Part shown: one piece after another, positions 10,201 to 25,190 of the stretch
Numbering within the stretch: position 1 is the first letter of the stretch
Layout: each line of letters opens with the position of its first letter
From: Tigriopus japonicus
Lineage: Eukaryota; Arthropoda; Copepoda; Harpacticoida; Harpacticidae
Assembly (NCBI GenBank): GCA_010645155.1
Contig: JAAGOF010000088.1
Span: forward strand, 677,933 to 741,932
Length of the DNA: 64,000 nt
Reading direction: 5' to 3'
Made by a program: the position numbers and the translations under genes
Notes under the pieces: model-generated
Seen by the model: the letters and a program-made list of their open reading frames with translations, nothing else
What the model was told of the DNA's origin: nothing
Database searches by the model: none

Positions 10201-12627
10201 CAAAGACTAAATAGAAGCACCTACAACCGTTTTTCTACTTCAAGATGGCGCTGATTGTCATTTGTCTCTTTGATTGAAGCTCAACTTTGCTTCCTTAAGA
10301 AGTCTTGCTCTGATGGTGAGTAGTTCATTTTGAGAACAAGAGAGGGCACCCAAGTAGGATGTGTTGAGGGCATGCTAAATCATGTGAGAGCCATTTAGGT
10401 GAAGCGAACGTTGGTTGTCTTTAAAATCGTTTCTTCGGGACAACCCTGTATTTTGCGTTTGTTTCCAAATCAAGACAATTTGGTTGCAAAATAACCTTTC
10501 TCTCTGTTTGACCATGGCTCAACAAATTTAAGTTGCATTTAAAATCTCACCTGCCAGTCCTCGGTGATATCAATCTCCACCTGACATTGGCATGTTTTCG
10601 AAGTCTGATTGTCCTTGATGAAGTCGGCACAAGTTCTCGATTCGCCCACAGAAACGCATTCCGTATAATCAGATTTGGCTTCTCGAACCTAATAATGGTG
10701 TTGAAGACGAAGAACTTCATTCTGAGTCCTTCAAGGGCAGGTTTGACACTATCAATCAGATACTCACGTTATTTGAGCACCATAATACGCCAATCCCAAT
10801 GGGAATGAAGGCCACACCAATCACGAAGAATGTGGGCAAAACCGTGCCCGCCGTTAAAATAGGTTGCCATGCGGGTAAACGTTGTTGTTTAAAGGCACTA
10901 TCTGTGGGTAAAAAAAAAATCACTTTTTGGGTCAAGAGAAACGCTTTGTAAAAAAATTGGTCGTTAAAACGTGCGTGCACCTCTTTTTCGGAGAGCCTTT
11001 AACATATTCCGATTGTGAGTGTTGTTTCAGTTAGACTGAAGTTAGTTACTTATGCTCAAAAGCGAGCTAGTCAGAAGGTCATGAATTTCATTGAAACTCA
11101 GATGGCAAGAATAGAAACCGGGAACTCGATAACAATTGGGAATGTTTGGAATTTTAATGGAAAAATATAAACTGTATTGAATTGACTAACCATGGATTAA
11201 GAAGAGCACCTGCGCACATATGTCATGTAAAAAAAATCGATCATTCACGTGTGTTTCATGGTACTAAAAAAGATTTTTTTTTTCTCCACAACACAAATAA
11301 AAAGACAGTGCGTGGAGGGACTTTTTATCAGCCTGCAACATAATCTCGAAAAATTCAAATTAGTTTTAATCCAACAATCCGGAGTCCAATTCAAATCGAT
11401 ATTTTGAAAGATTCCTTTCGCCATATGTTTCCCTTCTTTACAAAATTGAAGTGAGACATTCTGTGCAAAGCCCAAATGGCCAAAATAATAGAATGTTTCC
11501 TATTTTTTCAGCATGCTTTTTCGGCGTTAAAATCAATCTAAAAATGCAGAATTGTGTATCGAGCTTGCAGCCGTGGCAAATTTCTTAATAGTTAGGCTTA
11601 GATTTTTTTAGGGACAGATTTTAAACGTCAAAATCAAGTAAATTGTAACCAACCAAATGCAAGTAAATAAAAAGGAAATAAAAATGAGAGTGGCCAAGTC
11701 CCCCATTTGATCAAAAGATAACGAAAATTCAGCACTCTTTTTTTAAAAAAAAAAAAGGAAACTCAGTCATTGCTATCCGAAATCCATCCTTTCATTACCA
11801 ATTTCTCAATCAAACCGACGCACCCTTAACGTATTCTTCAAATCCAACAGTACATTTGGTAATGATTCATTTGAATGAATTCTTTGGTTATCACATCAAT
11901 GTTATCAAGGACTGACTAATTCTTTTCTTCTTCCATGGCCTATCAAATTTTCAAGGCGAAAAAGTCGAAGGAACGGATTAATCATGGATCAAGAAGCGTT
12001 CAGATTTACTTTGAAAGTTAACAAGACTAAAGTTTACATATGCCAAGGAGCACTGAAATCATGGAGTGGGAGGCTAGCAATGAGAATTTTGATTGCCAGC
12101 AAAAACGAACCATTTGCGTTCTTCTGCAAATGAGACCTGGTTTGCATTGAGAAGAACACGTATTTCAAATTTCAGCCCAATCGACTGCCGGAGTGAAAAG
12201 TTATGCCTCCTCAAACTTATGTACTGAAGAGGGCATAGAATGAATGAACTCGCCCTTTTGTGCTAAAACGATTCCCACAAAAGGGCTCGTTCATTCATTC
12301 TCGGGAGGATTTGCACTGAACTTTGAGTGAGCATAACTTTTGTCTCCGACGTTCTATTAAGCTGAAAATTGAAATACGTATTCTTGTCAACATATGCAAG
12401 GTCTCATTTGCAGAAGAACGTAATTGAATTGTTCTTATTGGAAATCATTATTCTCATTGCTAGCCTCCCACTCCATGATTCCAGTGCTTCTTGCATATGC
12501 TTATACATGGACATTTATTCCTTTTCTTGTTCGAAATTAGAGCTTCTTTCATACCCGAGGGTTTCTTGGATTTGGGCGCCTCCGCGGGATTCGAAGAGGA
12601 TGAAACGGCATGGGGATCACTGCTCAT
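7204..12627 (-). CDS. TMEM30A: CDC50/TMEM30 family, P4-ATPase flippase beta subunit
   Basis: CDC50 proteins pair with P4-ATPases so that the flippase leaves the ER and moves aminophospholipids to the cytosolic leaflet. Seven exons fit: 12627-12555, 10901-10768, 10688-10551, 9410-9218, 7895-7755, 7667-7443 and 7373-7204. All have GT-AG borders and matching phase, giving 358 codons and 357 residues, the usual family length. Residues 25-70 hold [20 protein letters not shown] and the first membrane segment. The ectodomain has [28 protein letters not shown] and the hallmark [26 protein letters not shown] precedes the second membrane segment. The start is the ATG of [10 protein letters not shown]. 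The last intron (7374-7442) is 69 bp with no in-frame stop, so retention would add 23 residues. Introns 1, 3 and 4 carry palindromic elements. Confidence 0.93.
8075..8862. repeat. 788-bp palindromic (foldback) element in CDC50 intron 4
   Basis: Two arms of nearly 390 bp are inverted copies around a centre near 8468. The left arm begins GTGGAGTGGGATTGAGCGAG and the right arm ends with the complement CTCGCTCGATCTCACTCCAC. Arm similarity is high, with scattered mismatches. I saw no clear target-site duplication. It lies wholly within the intron between exons 7895 and 9218. Confidence 0.85.
9602..9700. repeat. Small palindromic element in CDC50 intron 3
   Basis: About 99 bp form an imperfect hairpin. 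The left arm reads GAGGCTAGTTTTTAGAGCC then AAGATCAATCTCAAGATCG, and the right arm is its inverted copy ending AGTAGCCTC. The core around AGTACTTAAGTAC is also self-complementary. It is a likely MITE or solo foldback. Confidence 0.6.
12044..12493. mobile_element. Foldback element family F1, copy 1
   Basis: The 450-bp element folds on itself over almost its full length. It starts CAAGGAGCACTGAAATC and ends with the inverted CAGTGCTTCTTG. It is flanked by a 7-bp direct repeat CATATGC (12037-12043 and 12494-12500). Shared inner sequence includes GGAGTGGGAGGCTAGC and TCTGCAAATGAGACC. It has no coding potential. Copies 2 and 3 lie at 25191 and 60388. It sits in intron 1 of CDC50. Confidence 0.85.
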
Positions 12628-13779
12628 CTTGACTAAGATCCGAGACGTAACCGATCAAAAATGGAATGAAGAATGATTGCTAATGATTCATAGAGAATCA
12701 AGGAAGGACACACCACAAAACACACCTGCCAAAAATCGATGTTTGGGCCCGTCTTGACTTTGATATGAAGGGACAGGTAGGGATCGATTCGAGCTTTGCA
12801 TCGAGCTTGGAAATGTACGAACCCAATCTGAAAAAGATTGAGTTGTCGGGTATGACCATGTATGTGTGTTAGAAAAAAATAAATGATAATGATGATGAGA
12901 GTCATAAGTAGGATCCGGATTTGATATTGATTTTGTTTCAGCGGGGATTCAAGAAATTCTGTTTTTTGTTAAGAACCAGAAATGTAGCTGGTGATAGCTT
13001 TTCTTGACTCCAAAACAAGCACCGAAGAGGAGTCTTAAAAAGCATATGAAGTATATTCTCTGCACCAATAACAAGTTTAAGTACCAAGACTAGTCATGAT
13101 TGGATAAATGTCGATTGGTATGAAAATAAGAAAAGCAAAAATGTTTGAAATTAAAATCAGGAAGAAGGTTGGATTCTACATTTACTGATCTGATTGAAAA
13201 TGTCGTCTGATTTCGAGTCTTCTCAATGAATCCCCATCAAATATAGTTTGTATTATCTCTGAAACAGGTGTTTTACGAAATGAACGAGAGACGAGCAGTT
13301 CGTGCAAATAAAACGATGGATGTTAAATATATTGAAATTCCACTTTCTCAGAAATGGCTGATTGTATACAACTTGAGCTCATTTGAAGTCAAGATAGGAT
13401 TGCACTAGATGTTCAGTTGTTGCTGTCCTCTTACTTTCAAATACTGCTCATTTTACTGCTCTCATTTGACCTTATAAGAATTTCCGTTGTGCAAGCTCTG
13501 TAACTTTATGAACGTGAATTTTTAATCACTTTAACGTCTAAGCTCTTATTTGCATCAAACGCCCATCCACTGATGACTATCCAATACCATATATTTTTCG
13601 GGGGTTGGTTGCGGTCATTCACTTCCACTACATGGAATGTGATTCCTTTTAGATAACGTTTATTGTGAGAGTCATTGTCTCATTGGATATATATGTACAA
13701 TTAATATATAAATTGGAGTCTTGGGGGACCGTTCTGGGTTCAGGAGGCGCCGTTCGAGGCGTAATATCCACTAGACAGA

Positions 13780-13859
13780 GGGGTAGACCTGGGATCGAAC
13801 CCATGAACTCGAGCATAGCTCGGTCGCGTGTTAGTCAACTGTGCTACAGCCATCTCCCC
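13780..13859 (-). repeat. tRNA-derived SINE-like module
   Basis: On the minus strand it starts GGGGAGATGGCTGTAGC, has an A-box-like TGGCTGTAGCACAG, a small hairpin around CGAGCTATGCTCG, and a perfect B-box GGGTTCGATCCC. The acceptor ends pair only partly (GGGG with CCCC, then mismatches), so I prefer a tRNA-derived SINE head or tRNA relic over a working tRNA gene. Confidence 0.45.
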
Positions 13860-13914
13860 ATATTCCTGTAATCTTTCCCATTGATTCCTTTTAAAAATAA
13901 ATCATTAACATAAT

Positions 13915-14020
13915 GCTTGAAATAATTCATATTTATACGAAATTTGGTTTACCGACGAGTTACTGTTGGTAGATCTGTACAACACTCGGATAAGGTTGTT
14001 AAGAAAACTTAGTTTGGAAT
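13915..14020 (-). mobile_element. LINE 3' tail fragment
   Basis: This stretch shares GAGTTACTGTTGG and AGATCTGTACAA, in the same order and spacing, with the sequence just downstream (minus sense) of the RT fragment at 58670-59410. It therefore looks like the 3' untranslated tail of the same LINE family, truncated at its 5' side. Confidence 0.5.
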
Positions 14021-14917
14021 AATAATATACTGACTCGGTCTCGAGAGTTGTCATTATTCGGGTATCGACTGATCCCTACCAAATAGAGATAAGGCTTTAG
14101 CGTGACCAAATTGGAATTTTAAAAAATGGAACTATGCTCAAAGATTTCAGTCTCTAAAAGAAAGATCGATATCCGATGACACGTTTTGACATTGGATGCT
14201 CAAAAAAGTATCAAATCGATATTCCAGGCTTCTCCTCGAACAATATAATTTTACATCATTTTCAAAAGCCATTCTCCGTCACTCCATTGGCAGTCCTGAA
14301 CAGTGAACAGTGGTTTTACACATTTTTTCCTCATTTGACCCATTGACTTTAAAACGATTCTAGGCATAAATAATCCAATTCCAACCAACACATTTCTTGA
14401 TCTTTGACTCATCTCATCCCTCCAAAATCCGAATTCAATGACGTTTTCTACTTTTGTCTACAAAACGGCAACCCTGATAAAGAAACGGCAAATCACGCCA
14501 CGACAGCTGAACTGTTTAGAGTGACCATTTTGAGCTCATCCATCATGTCTGTCCCTTTGAAATCGAACCTCTTTCCTCATCATCCTTATTATTCCCTTCT
14601 CTTCTCTCCCTAAACTCAATCATGACATCCTAAAGTTAACTCTACGCCCGTTTTTCGTCATGTTTGCCCTTTGATTCACCTGGCATTCAATGCATAATCC
14701 GCCTTTGAGTCACCCTGAGACCGGACTGACCAGTCACTCTTTTTCGTCGCTGTTGATTGAACAACTCGAGAACTGAGGAAAAGACGAAGAAAGTGAGACG
14801 AATTTGGCGTGGATCTCCTCCTTCATCAATCTTCGCGGGTGCTAAAGCCGTGTCCGATTTTAGTTCCGGATCCTTGGAGAGACTGGATTGCGGTCTACAA
14901 GTCATCCATCGTTCATC

Positions 14918-17634
<2,717 letters not shown>

Positions 17635-17807
17635 TTTACAATCACGAATGATTATGATCCATACGAAACAATCTAGTGAATGAATGAACGAACTTGACGT
17701 ACGGACGGGTCTTTTTTTCCTTGCGCCTTTTTCTGAAACATGCCGTGTAAAACCGAGCCTTTGTAACCTGACCACACTTGAATAGACACTTCTCTGAATT
17801 CATTGCC

Positions 17808-20007
17808 TCATCCTGTCGCCGATGATTTTTGGAAGAGGTATTGCACACTCAAGGCGAAACTGGTTCGACCTTCGCCGGTCTCCAATTCGTATTTGCATTG
17901 CTGGACGAATCGTTCGCCCATGTGGAAACAATCTTCGTGGTCTAGAATGTCTTCGAGTTCCATTTGAATGGGGAACACGCACACTCGAGAGTAAATCAAA
18001 GTCGATTTTGGACTATGAACGCGAATCGTGACACTAACGGCCTCTCCCTCGTCACCGCCGACACTGTTCACCCACGCATAATACTGAAAATCCACTTTCC
18101 GGAAGTTCAGAATGAAGGTCCGACCTTCAAATCCGCACAGAATCAGTCTCCACGTGAAATTGGGTCGATCTCGAATGCTAGCTCCCAAGAGGTAATTTCG
18201 GCAATGAGCACCTTGTTGTCCAACGGAGCGTTGCACGCGATCCGGGTGCTCCGTTTCCAAATGGTCCACTACATCAGTCACCGGAATAAAGCATCTCTGA
18301 CAAGACTTGATCGGACATTGAACCGAATCCTGATCGGTCTGAGTACCAGAGTCTTTTCTTTTGACTTTTCTGACACTTGATTTGGAGTCTTCAGGCGGTT
18401 GTGACGAAATGTCCGGAGGGGCAATAACCCTTTGTTGGCTTCCAGTATCAACCTGCAGATCTGGCAAACGCTTCAGTGTCGAGTAATGGCCGTCATCCAG
18501 TTCCTCACTTAATCTTGAGTTGATGGACTCGGTAGAGCTGGTGGCAGACACCGAGATATCCGGAATGGAGTAGGCACAGGCTTTTTCATGGAACAGTTCC
18601 AAAATCGATTTCCTTGACATTTCAGGACACCCTTGAGCTCGATATTTGCAATGCATGATCACATCATGACTGGCAATATACTCCTCACCTTTGGTGTTCC
18701 TTTTGGAGATTGTTTCCAAATCCGGACAATTGGTCACCGGACATTTCCCCTCATTGCTGTCCACGGTGTTCCGAATGGCGTTTTAGGTTTGAATCAAAAT
18801 ACCCAAAGACACCATGGCACTTTTTGGACCCACAATTCAATGGAGAACAACTTTACTTTTACTGTATTATACAAGATTAGGTCCAGGAAAAAAGTCATAT
18901 ACCTAAAAATCTATTAAATATAACATTTTTTAACAAACTATTTAATCCATATTTAGAGACCATTTAGTTACAATATGGATTCAAATTGAATAAAAATTCA
19001 TACAGCAACAGCTGAGTTATTTGTCCTTGAATGGTCCATTTTTGACCCCAAAAAGCCGAAAAACGCTACAGTTATATGAAAAAACAAATTCCCAAAGATT
19101 TCACATAGTTTTTCAATGTTGCAAACATAAATGATTTTTTTCAGTTTTGGAACTTATGTCAAAATAGCTCAAAATATGAAAAAATATCACTTAAAATGCA
19201 CTTAAATAAGATTTTTGGAAAGTTATTTTCATAACAATTTAGGGTACGCTATGATGTGTGTTGTGCCAAAATTACAAATAAAAATGTCTAACAGAGTCAT
19301 ATCCAAAATTACGATTTCTAGAAGGACCATGTTCAAAATGGACTAAAATCGAAACTTGAAACATTAACCGATTTTTGCAAAACTTTAAATTATTACGCAA
19401 CTTTGAGTGTCTTTGATACTGCAAAAGTTTTTTTATTGGAAAATGTATTTTAAATGCCTTTTATGTGCTATTTTTTCTTATTTTGAGCTATTTTGACAAA
19501 AGTTCCAAAACTCAAAAAAATCATTTATGTTTGCAACATTGAAAAGCTATGTGAAATCTTTGGGAATTTGTTTTTTCATATAACTGTAGCGTTTTTCGGC
19601 TTTTTGGGGTCAAAAATGGACCATTCAAAGTCAAATAACTCAGCTGTTGCTGAATGAATTTTTATTCAATTTGAATTCATAAGGTAACTAAATGGTCTCT
19701 AAATATTGATTAAATAGTTTGTTAAATTTTTTATATTTAATAGGTTTTTAGGTATATAACTTTTTCCCTGGACCTAATCTTGAATAATACAATAAAAGTA
19801 AAGTTGTTCCCCATTGAATTGTGGGTCCAAAAATTGCCATGGTGTCTTTGGGTATTTTGATTCAAACCTAAAAAGCCATTCGGAACACCGTGTGTCCAAG
19901 CATCCTCGACAGCTGTTGTGATTAATCGCGCAAATAAAGAGACGTGAATCCCTGGGACTGACCAAACACCCTTGACATTTGGCGGTTTCCGCCTTTGACT
20001 CCGTCAT
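17808..20007 (-). CDS. SIAH/SINA-type E3 ubiquitin ligase, interrupted by an insertion
   Basis: SINA-family ligases use a RING, a SIAH zinc finger and a TRAF-like C-terminal domain to ubiquitinate targets. The coding sequence is 20007-19893 joined to 18757-17808: exactly 355 codons, 354 residues, once the 1,131-bp palindromic insertion and one copy of its 4-bp duplication are removed. The RING-like cysteines are C11, C14, C26, H30, C33, C36, C44 and C49. The break falls at D38, between the sixth and seventh ligands. A SIAH-type finger follows (HCKYRAQGC to HEKACAY), then a Ser-rich linker, a CPIKSCQRCF finger and a SINA-like substrate-binding fold (RNYLLGAS, FILNFRKVDFQYYAWV). As sequenced, translation would stop soon after entering the insertion unless it is spliced out. 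An unusual splice (ACG|GTGTTC to GACAG|CAATG) would also keep frame but has weak sites. Confidence 0.85.
18762..19892. mobile_element. 1,131-bp palindromic element inserted in the E3 ligase exon
   Basis: Arms of about 550 bp are near-perfect inverted copies with the centre around 19327. The termini are CACGGTGTTCCGAATGGC and its complement GCCATTCGGAACACCGTG. The 4-bp direct repeat TGTC flanks it (18758-18761 and 19893-19896). It has no coding potential. CAC-type ends with a 4-bp duplication recall CMC/Chapaev elements and, less well, Transib (which makes 5-bp duplications); the superfamily is not certain. Confidence 0.9.
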
Positions 20008-21582
20008 TTTACACACTATTAGTTTAAGATTATCCCACTCTAAAGAGTCTCAGAGAGGAAGTATATAGATAAACCCTGCTTGATAAGGAACTCATGATTG
20101 TCTTCGGCCGCGCTTTTTCATCCTCAAATTACCCCGGGTATTTGGAAGGCAAGTGATTAAGCTCATCGGATTAGCCTTCGTGTCCAGTTAGTAGTCTATC
20201 GTCGTAGGTAGGCCACACATGCTGACTTGAAAAATCTCGAGTGTGCGCCATTCAAATCGCTCAGTATTTGCGCGCAAGGTGCCTGCTTACGAGAAGACAG
20301 AAAACGACGTTAAGAAAATATACAAAGACCTCAAATCCTCGTCTGTCAGAGGACAACATTGAGGCTCGTATTTAAATGGATTTGCTCATGTTCGACGAGA
20401 TTTTGGACTCACATTCACACACAATCATAAGCACTTAAGGGCCATTCTTAAGTCATGAAGGCTAACAAACTTCCTCTTTGAAAAGTGCCATGAATATTTT
20501 TGTGGGTCCACGTGCGATTTCAGAGGACAAACAAAGCGTAAAACAAAGCTCAATTTCATCCAGAAAAAAGAAGTCTTCAAATAAACCACAAAGTCTAATC
20601 CAAGCGATAAAAAAAGGGTCTGATCTCAATAAAGTTAGATAAGCGGAGACGGCAACGGTTGATATATTTTCAAAATAGTGGAAACACATTGCGGGATCGG
20701 AATATATGGGAAAAAATCCTCATGTTTTGATCAAACAGGGAGAATACTTGAGGCCACCAAGGCCACCAGCAGGATGGCATTTTATTCGTGTCAGATATGG
20801 TTCTTATGACGATGGGTGTGTCTTACTTAGTGGGGCAGACACAATTCATGCATGGATTTAGTAGCCATCGCATAATGCTTTTTGTTGGAGGGTGAAAATC
20901 ATTTACGAGAAAAACTTGGGGTTGATTTAATAATGAACAGTAAGGCCTCGGGGAAATTTGGATCGTGGTCAAGTCACAGATTGAATGCGCGTTTTTTATA
21001 GTAAGAAATGGGAAAGCTCAGGATGATTGATCATTTGTTCATAGGGGATGGAGAACGTTTGGCCTTATCTGAAAATGAAGGAAATAAGATCTTGAGAAAC
21101 TTGAGATTAAAGTTAAATAATTTTGATAGAAGAAATAGATTTGTCCCTTCAAAATACATATTTAGGGATTACCGAATGAGTGCGTGAACTAGAGGCGTTT
21201 TTTGAGATTAATCGAGGATTGCGGAGGCTTCTCAACAGAGAATTTTCAAATTTAAAGTTGAAATTCCAGATCGAAAAAATTGACTCGCATGAAATTGCAA
21301 GCAGGGAATGATAAAAAAAGTTCTCCTTATGTGCTACTCTTCTGATACTAAAGAATTTTCTGAAGATGACTCGTGAAAAAGCCCTCGCGATTAAATATTT
21401 GTTTAAAGGCTTCACTAAGATATTAACGTTTGTTTTAAGAGTGATGTCCACAATGATGACCTCTTCTGACATCAAGCACAAACAAAACTGAACTATTTAT
21501 TACTGCGCAATACAAACACATTTTGCTTGTCATTTTATTTGATAAAATCGTCAACTGAAAATCACGCTTGAGAGGGAAAGAA
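20008..21582. other. Intergenic, nothing assignable
   Basis: Upstream of the E3 ligase and downstream of the cysteine string protein gene. The short open frames here have no recognisable motif, and I see no clear repeat. Confidence 0.5.
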
Positions 21583-23458
21583 TTAGGCCTGACCTTCACT
21601 ATAAACCGGTTTACCTCCATCTTGAGTCAGAGGCGTGCCTTCATTGGCCGCGTCTCGACGAGGAGGTAAAGGAGGAGGAGGAAGGGCAATGGCCTCATTG
21701 GTGTGATTTGAAGATCCCACTGGATTGCCAGGACTTCCATCTCTGACTGGACTAGGATTCCAGTGCATCGAAGGCTCAATCGTGATGGTGTCACGATTGC
21801 CGGATGTCTGTTCGGGTGAATCTTCATTATCACTATTCCCCTGTAGAAAGACATGAAGAATAGCGAATCAAATTTGTAGAAGAACACACAAATTGTGCGT
21901 AGACAGAAGGGATAGTTTGACATTAGTTTTTGAAGTAAAAAATGTTCAATGATAGTAGGCGATCAGAATGCTTTCGCCGCTGGCCGATATCCACATATTT
22001 AGTTTAAGGAATATATTGGAATAATAACTCTAGTTAGTTCAGTGTCTGTCAGTGTTATCTGTTTTTGTTTAGTTGTCCTGACGCCCAACACTTTTGTAAT
22101 TGTTTACTCGTTAAAGTGAAAGAACAACGAAATTTGAAGCATCCTAGTAGTGGGATAGTCTAACCAACAAAGCTACAATTAGCTTGCTGATGCTATTAAC
22201 ATTTCTTTCAATGATAAATATTTGGATCTTACCTCAAATTCGGCCAAATCTGGCATGTCGTCCGCCTCGTCGATTTTAGGGGCGAATTTGCCACAACAGC
22301 AATTGCAGCAACAACACAAACAACAACAGCAACAACATCCACTGAGCGCGAAACAGCTCCAAAAGAGACACTGAAAAGAACATAAAAGTCATGAACTGGC
22401 TCATTTCCAACCAAAGCATGAGCAAACGGGTGTAAAAATAGACCAAGATGTCCACAAGAAGCAGCGGGTTTGGTACAATGTTTTTCTTAACAATAGAACT
22501 GGTGTTGGTTCGAGGGCAGAAGACTCTTGATAGCAATTTCTCCAATAAAATTACAAATTAAAGAAATATTTTGCTTCTGTAATGTTACGTGCTCTTTTTA
22601 ACATTGTTCTGTACTGTAAAGCAATAACAATTGAATGTTTAGAGTGGAACCAGTAACGTGAGTGAATCTAAAACGATCTCAGCTAACATGAAAAAATAGT
22701 GGGCGGAAATCTGAGACGTAGGTCCAACTGATTTAGATTAAGTTTTAGGCACGTCATTTTACAGTCGGTAACCAGTTATTAGACAAAACAATTTAGAGCC
22801 CACCCAACATTTTCAGTCCTCTAAAGGACTTTCGGCCACTGCTGAACCCCCATTTTCGAAATTTCTTTTCTTCTTTTTTTTCGATTACGAATAATGAAGG
22901 AAAAAGCCATCGGTCTAATTCAAATGAAGTTCAGGGTAGATTGTTGGGACTTTTCAAGCAACCTCAACAGGGTATCCTTACCTGGAACCAACCCGAGGAG
23001 AACATCATGACTGTGCTGACCACTTCATCGCCGAATTGATCCGCAATGTAAAGCCCCAAAGAGCCATGCTTGTCATAGATCACACGCTTCTTCTCATCCG
23101 TCAGGATACTTTTGGCGTGGTTGATCTTTTTGAACTTCTCCTCAGCCTCCAGATTATTGGGATTCTTGTCCGGATGATATTTCAGGGCCAGACGACGATA
23201 TCGCTTCTTAATATCCTCTTCCGTACAATTCTTTTCGAGTTCCAACAACTGATATAGCGAATCGCCCGTTCTCCTATATCAAAAGAGCCAAACATTTTAA
23301 AACTAGTCATGACCACGAACACAAATCAAATTTGCCAGTCACAACATGATGGATGGATGGATAGATAGATGGGCGGACACTTACGATAGACGGTGCATTT
23401 CTGAGGCCTGACCAGAGCCCGCCTCCTCGGAGCCTCGATTGCGGGAACCTGGCGCCAT
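21583..23458 (-). CDS. DNAJC5: Cysteine string protein (DNAJC5)
   Basis: CSP is a palmitoylated synaptic-vesicle co-chaperone that works with Hsc70 on SNARE proteins. Four exons fit: 23458-23385, 23273-22982, 22370-22233 and 21840-21583, giving 254 codons and 253 residues. The N-terminal [14 protein letters not shown] leads into the J domain (about residues 28-95) with the HPD motif in [10 protein letters not shown] and the CSP signature [14 protein letters not shown]. Exon 3 encodes the cysteine string, [18 protein letters not shown], then a DEADD linker. The last exon is the variable tail with a PPPPLPPRR stretch, ending VYSEGQA. Intron phases agree at every junction. Human and fly CSP are close to this length. 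The string has no gap or substitution that would question palmitoylation. Confidence 0.95.
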
Positions 23459-25190
23459 GATGGTGAATCACGGAGGGTTTTCTAATAAGTATGCCGAACC
23501 TCTGCTCAAGTCCTGGACCAGTCTCAATCAATAAAGTTGATTTCACTAATTTGAACTGATAAGAGGACTTCCTATCTATGTTTGTCGTGCGCCAGACGTA
23601 AGGGGCACTTTGGGCGCTAGGAGCCCACAACTCAGGGGAGAGAATGACAATGTGATATATGAGAAGGCCAGCCAGCCTAGATTGGAGGCGATGATAAGAC
23701 CTAAGACCGAGAAACAAGAAGAAGAGAGGGAGGTCAAAAGTTACGTTTCCTGAAACGCCTGCTGTTGAAATGAATCAAGACTCCTTTAGATTGACCAAGT
23801 GTTCGAGGACTGTAGTACTTCTGGATTCAGTCAAGTTGATTATCACATCACACACTACAGATACACACAGTCATGCCTGCAGACAAGGAGGCAACATCAG
23901 CTGATGTGCGCTGTTTCGAGTAGCGCCAAAATGAATGGAGGTCCGAATCCGGATTTTGGAATCAGGGTATCGCACCACAAAACAGTAAAGCGGATTATGA
24001 CATGCCATTTTGGGTAGTAGATGACTGCTTGACTATTTTAGGATGTGGGATATCACTAGATGCGAATTCGGTGGATAACCTGGCAAAACAATTTGGATGT
24101 ATGGAGGAAAACGATTTTTCAATGAATATGTGAAACTATTTTGAAATTCAACGAAATGGATTGGACACCGAATTATATTAAGATTCTTCAAACAACTCTT
24201 CAAATACCTCTAACGAAATCTTGCATATATGGCAACATATTTTTAATTTCAACTTAAAAAGCTTAATCAAAGTGTCTTGTCAGATCAAAAAATAAGAAAA
24301 GTCTGACAGGTTTTAGGTTCTTTGTTTGTTCATGAAACTATGAGCCCATACCTAAATCCGCGTTTCTGTCCATGGACCAAGGGGAGCACATTGATTTAAG
24401 GCTTGCTTGGGCAGCCAGCCGGCTGTCTGCTTGTATTTCGGCAGAATTCTTAACAGCCGTTCAGCTGATTTTTTGGTGCTTGGTTGCCTGTCTCGCACTC
24501 ACTCACGCGACAATTTTAGAACAATGCGCCCTCTGGCGAAATGTAATGGTAAACCTGAGTTTGTCGCCCCCCTTGCCATGGACTAGATCATGAACACAGA
24601 TATTGATAGATACGACGTACTGGGCCAATCCTGCCTAGTGTTTTGCAAGCCACTTTTGAAGTTGAATTAAACACACTCTCAGGGTTGGTTCAATCCAGTC
24701 CAAGAAGAAAAGGTTGATCATGAAAGTCATGTGCAATTAGTCAGGAACCACTGTACGTCAGGACGAATTTCATAAATACACACTGGGTCCGATCATGTAC
24801 TTAAATGTGAGGTTTTTGCAACAAATGTATTGTTCCGTTGAATTTTCATTGTACTAATCGGACGCAGTGTGTATTTTGAAAGTAATCCTGGCTTGAGCCA
24901 TCCTTGAATTAGTCTAGTCCTGCCTTAAATGACATCAATATATCACCTCTTATGCATTCTGTCCAACAATTTGATGGCAGCAAATTCAAAACAACAGGTT
25001 CAGATGAGACAAACCTTATCTTACTGTTTGGACAGAAAACAGGACAAGGTGTCGCTTAACCCAACCCTGCATAGAACCTCAATGTTCCTCACAAAATTTG
25101 GGCTGATTCACGCAACTATTACTACTTACTAACTACGCAGCTATTGTCCGGCAAAAAACTGAGTACCTCACATCTATACGTATCTATGAT
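23459..25190. other. Intergenic, nothing assignable
   Basis: Presumably holds the promoter and 5' leader of the cysteine string protein gene near 23460-23750. A GATGGATGGATAGATAGATG microsatellite lies just inside that gene's first intron (about 23350). The plus-strand frame at 24372-24593 has hydrophobic runs but no recognisable domain. Confidence 0.45.

Larger units (their letters stand above)
12628..14917. other. Divergent intergenic region between CDC50 and RAD23
   Basis: The region separates two divergently transcribed genes and presumably holds both promoters. Apart from the SINE-like module at 13780-13859 and the LINE tail near 13915-14020, I see nothing assignable. The open frames here lack recognisable domains or splice context. 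Confidence 0.5.

Noticed and set aside
13780..13859. Functional tRNA gene
   Set aside because: The B-box is perfect, but the acceptor stem has mismatches and no plausible anticodon arm of standard size could be drawn.
22276..22545. Leu-rich minus-strand open frame
   Set aside because: Another reading frame of the cysteine-string exon and its intron; the correct frame gives the cysteine run.
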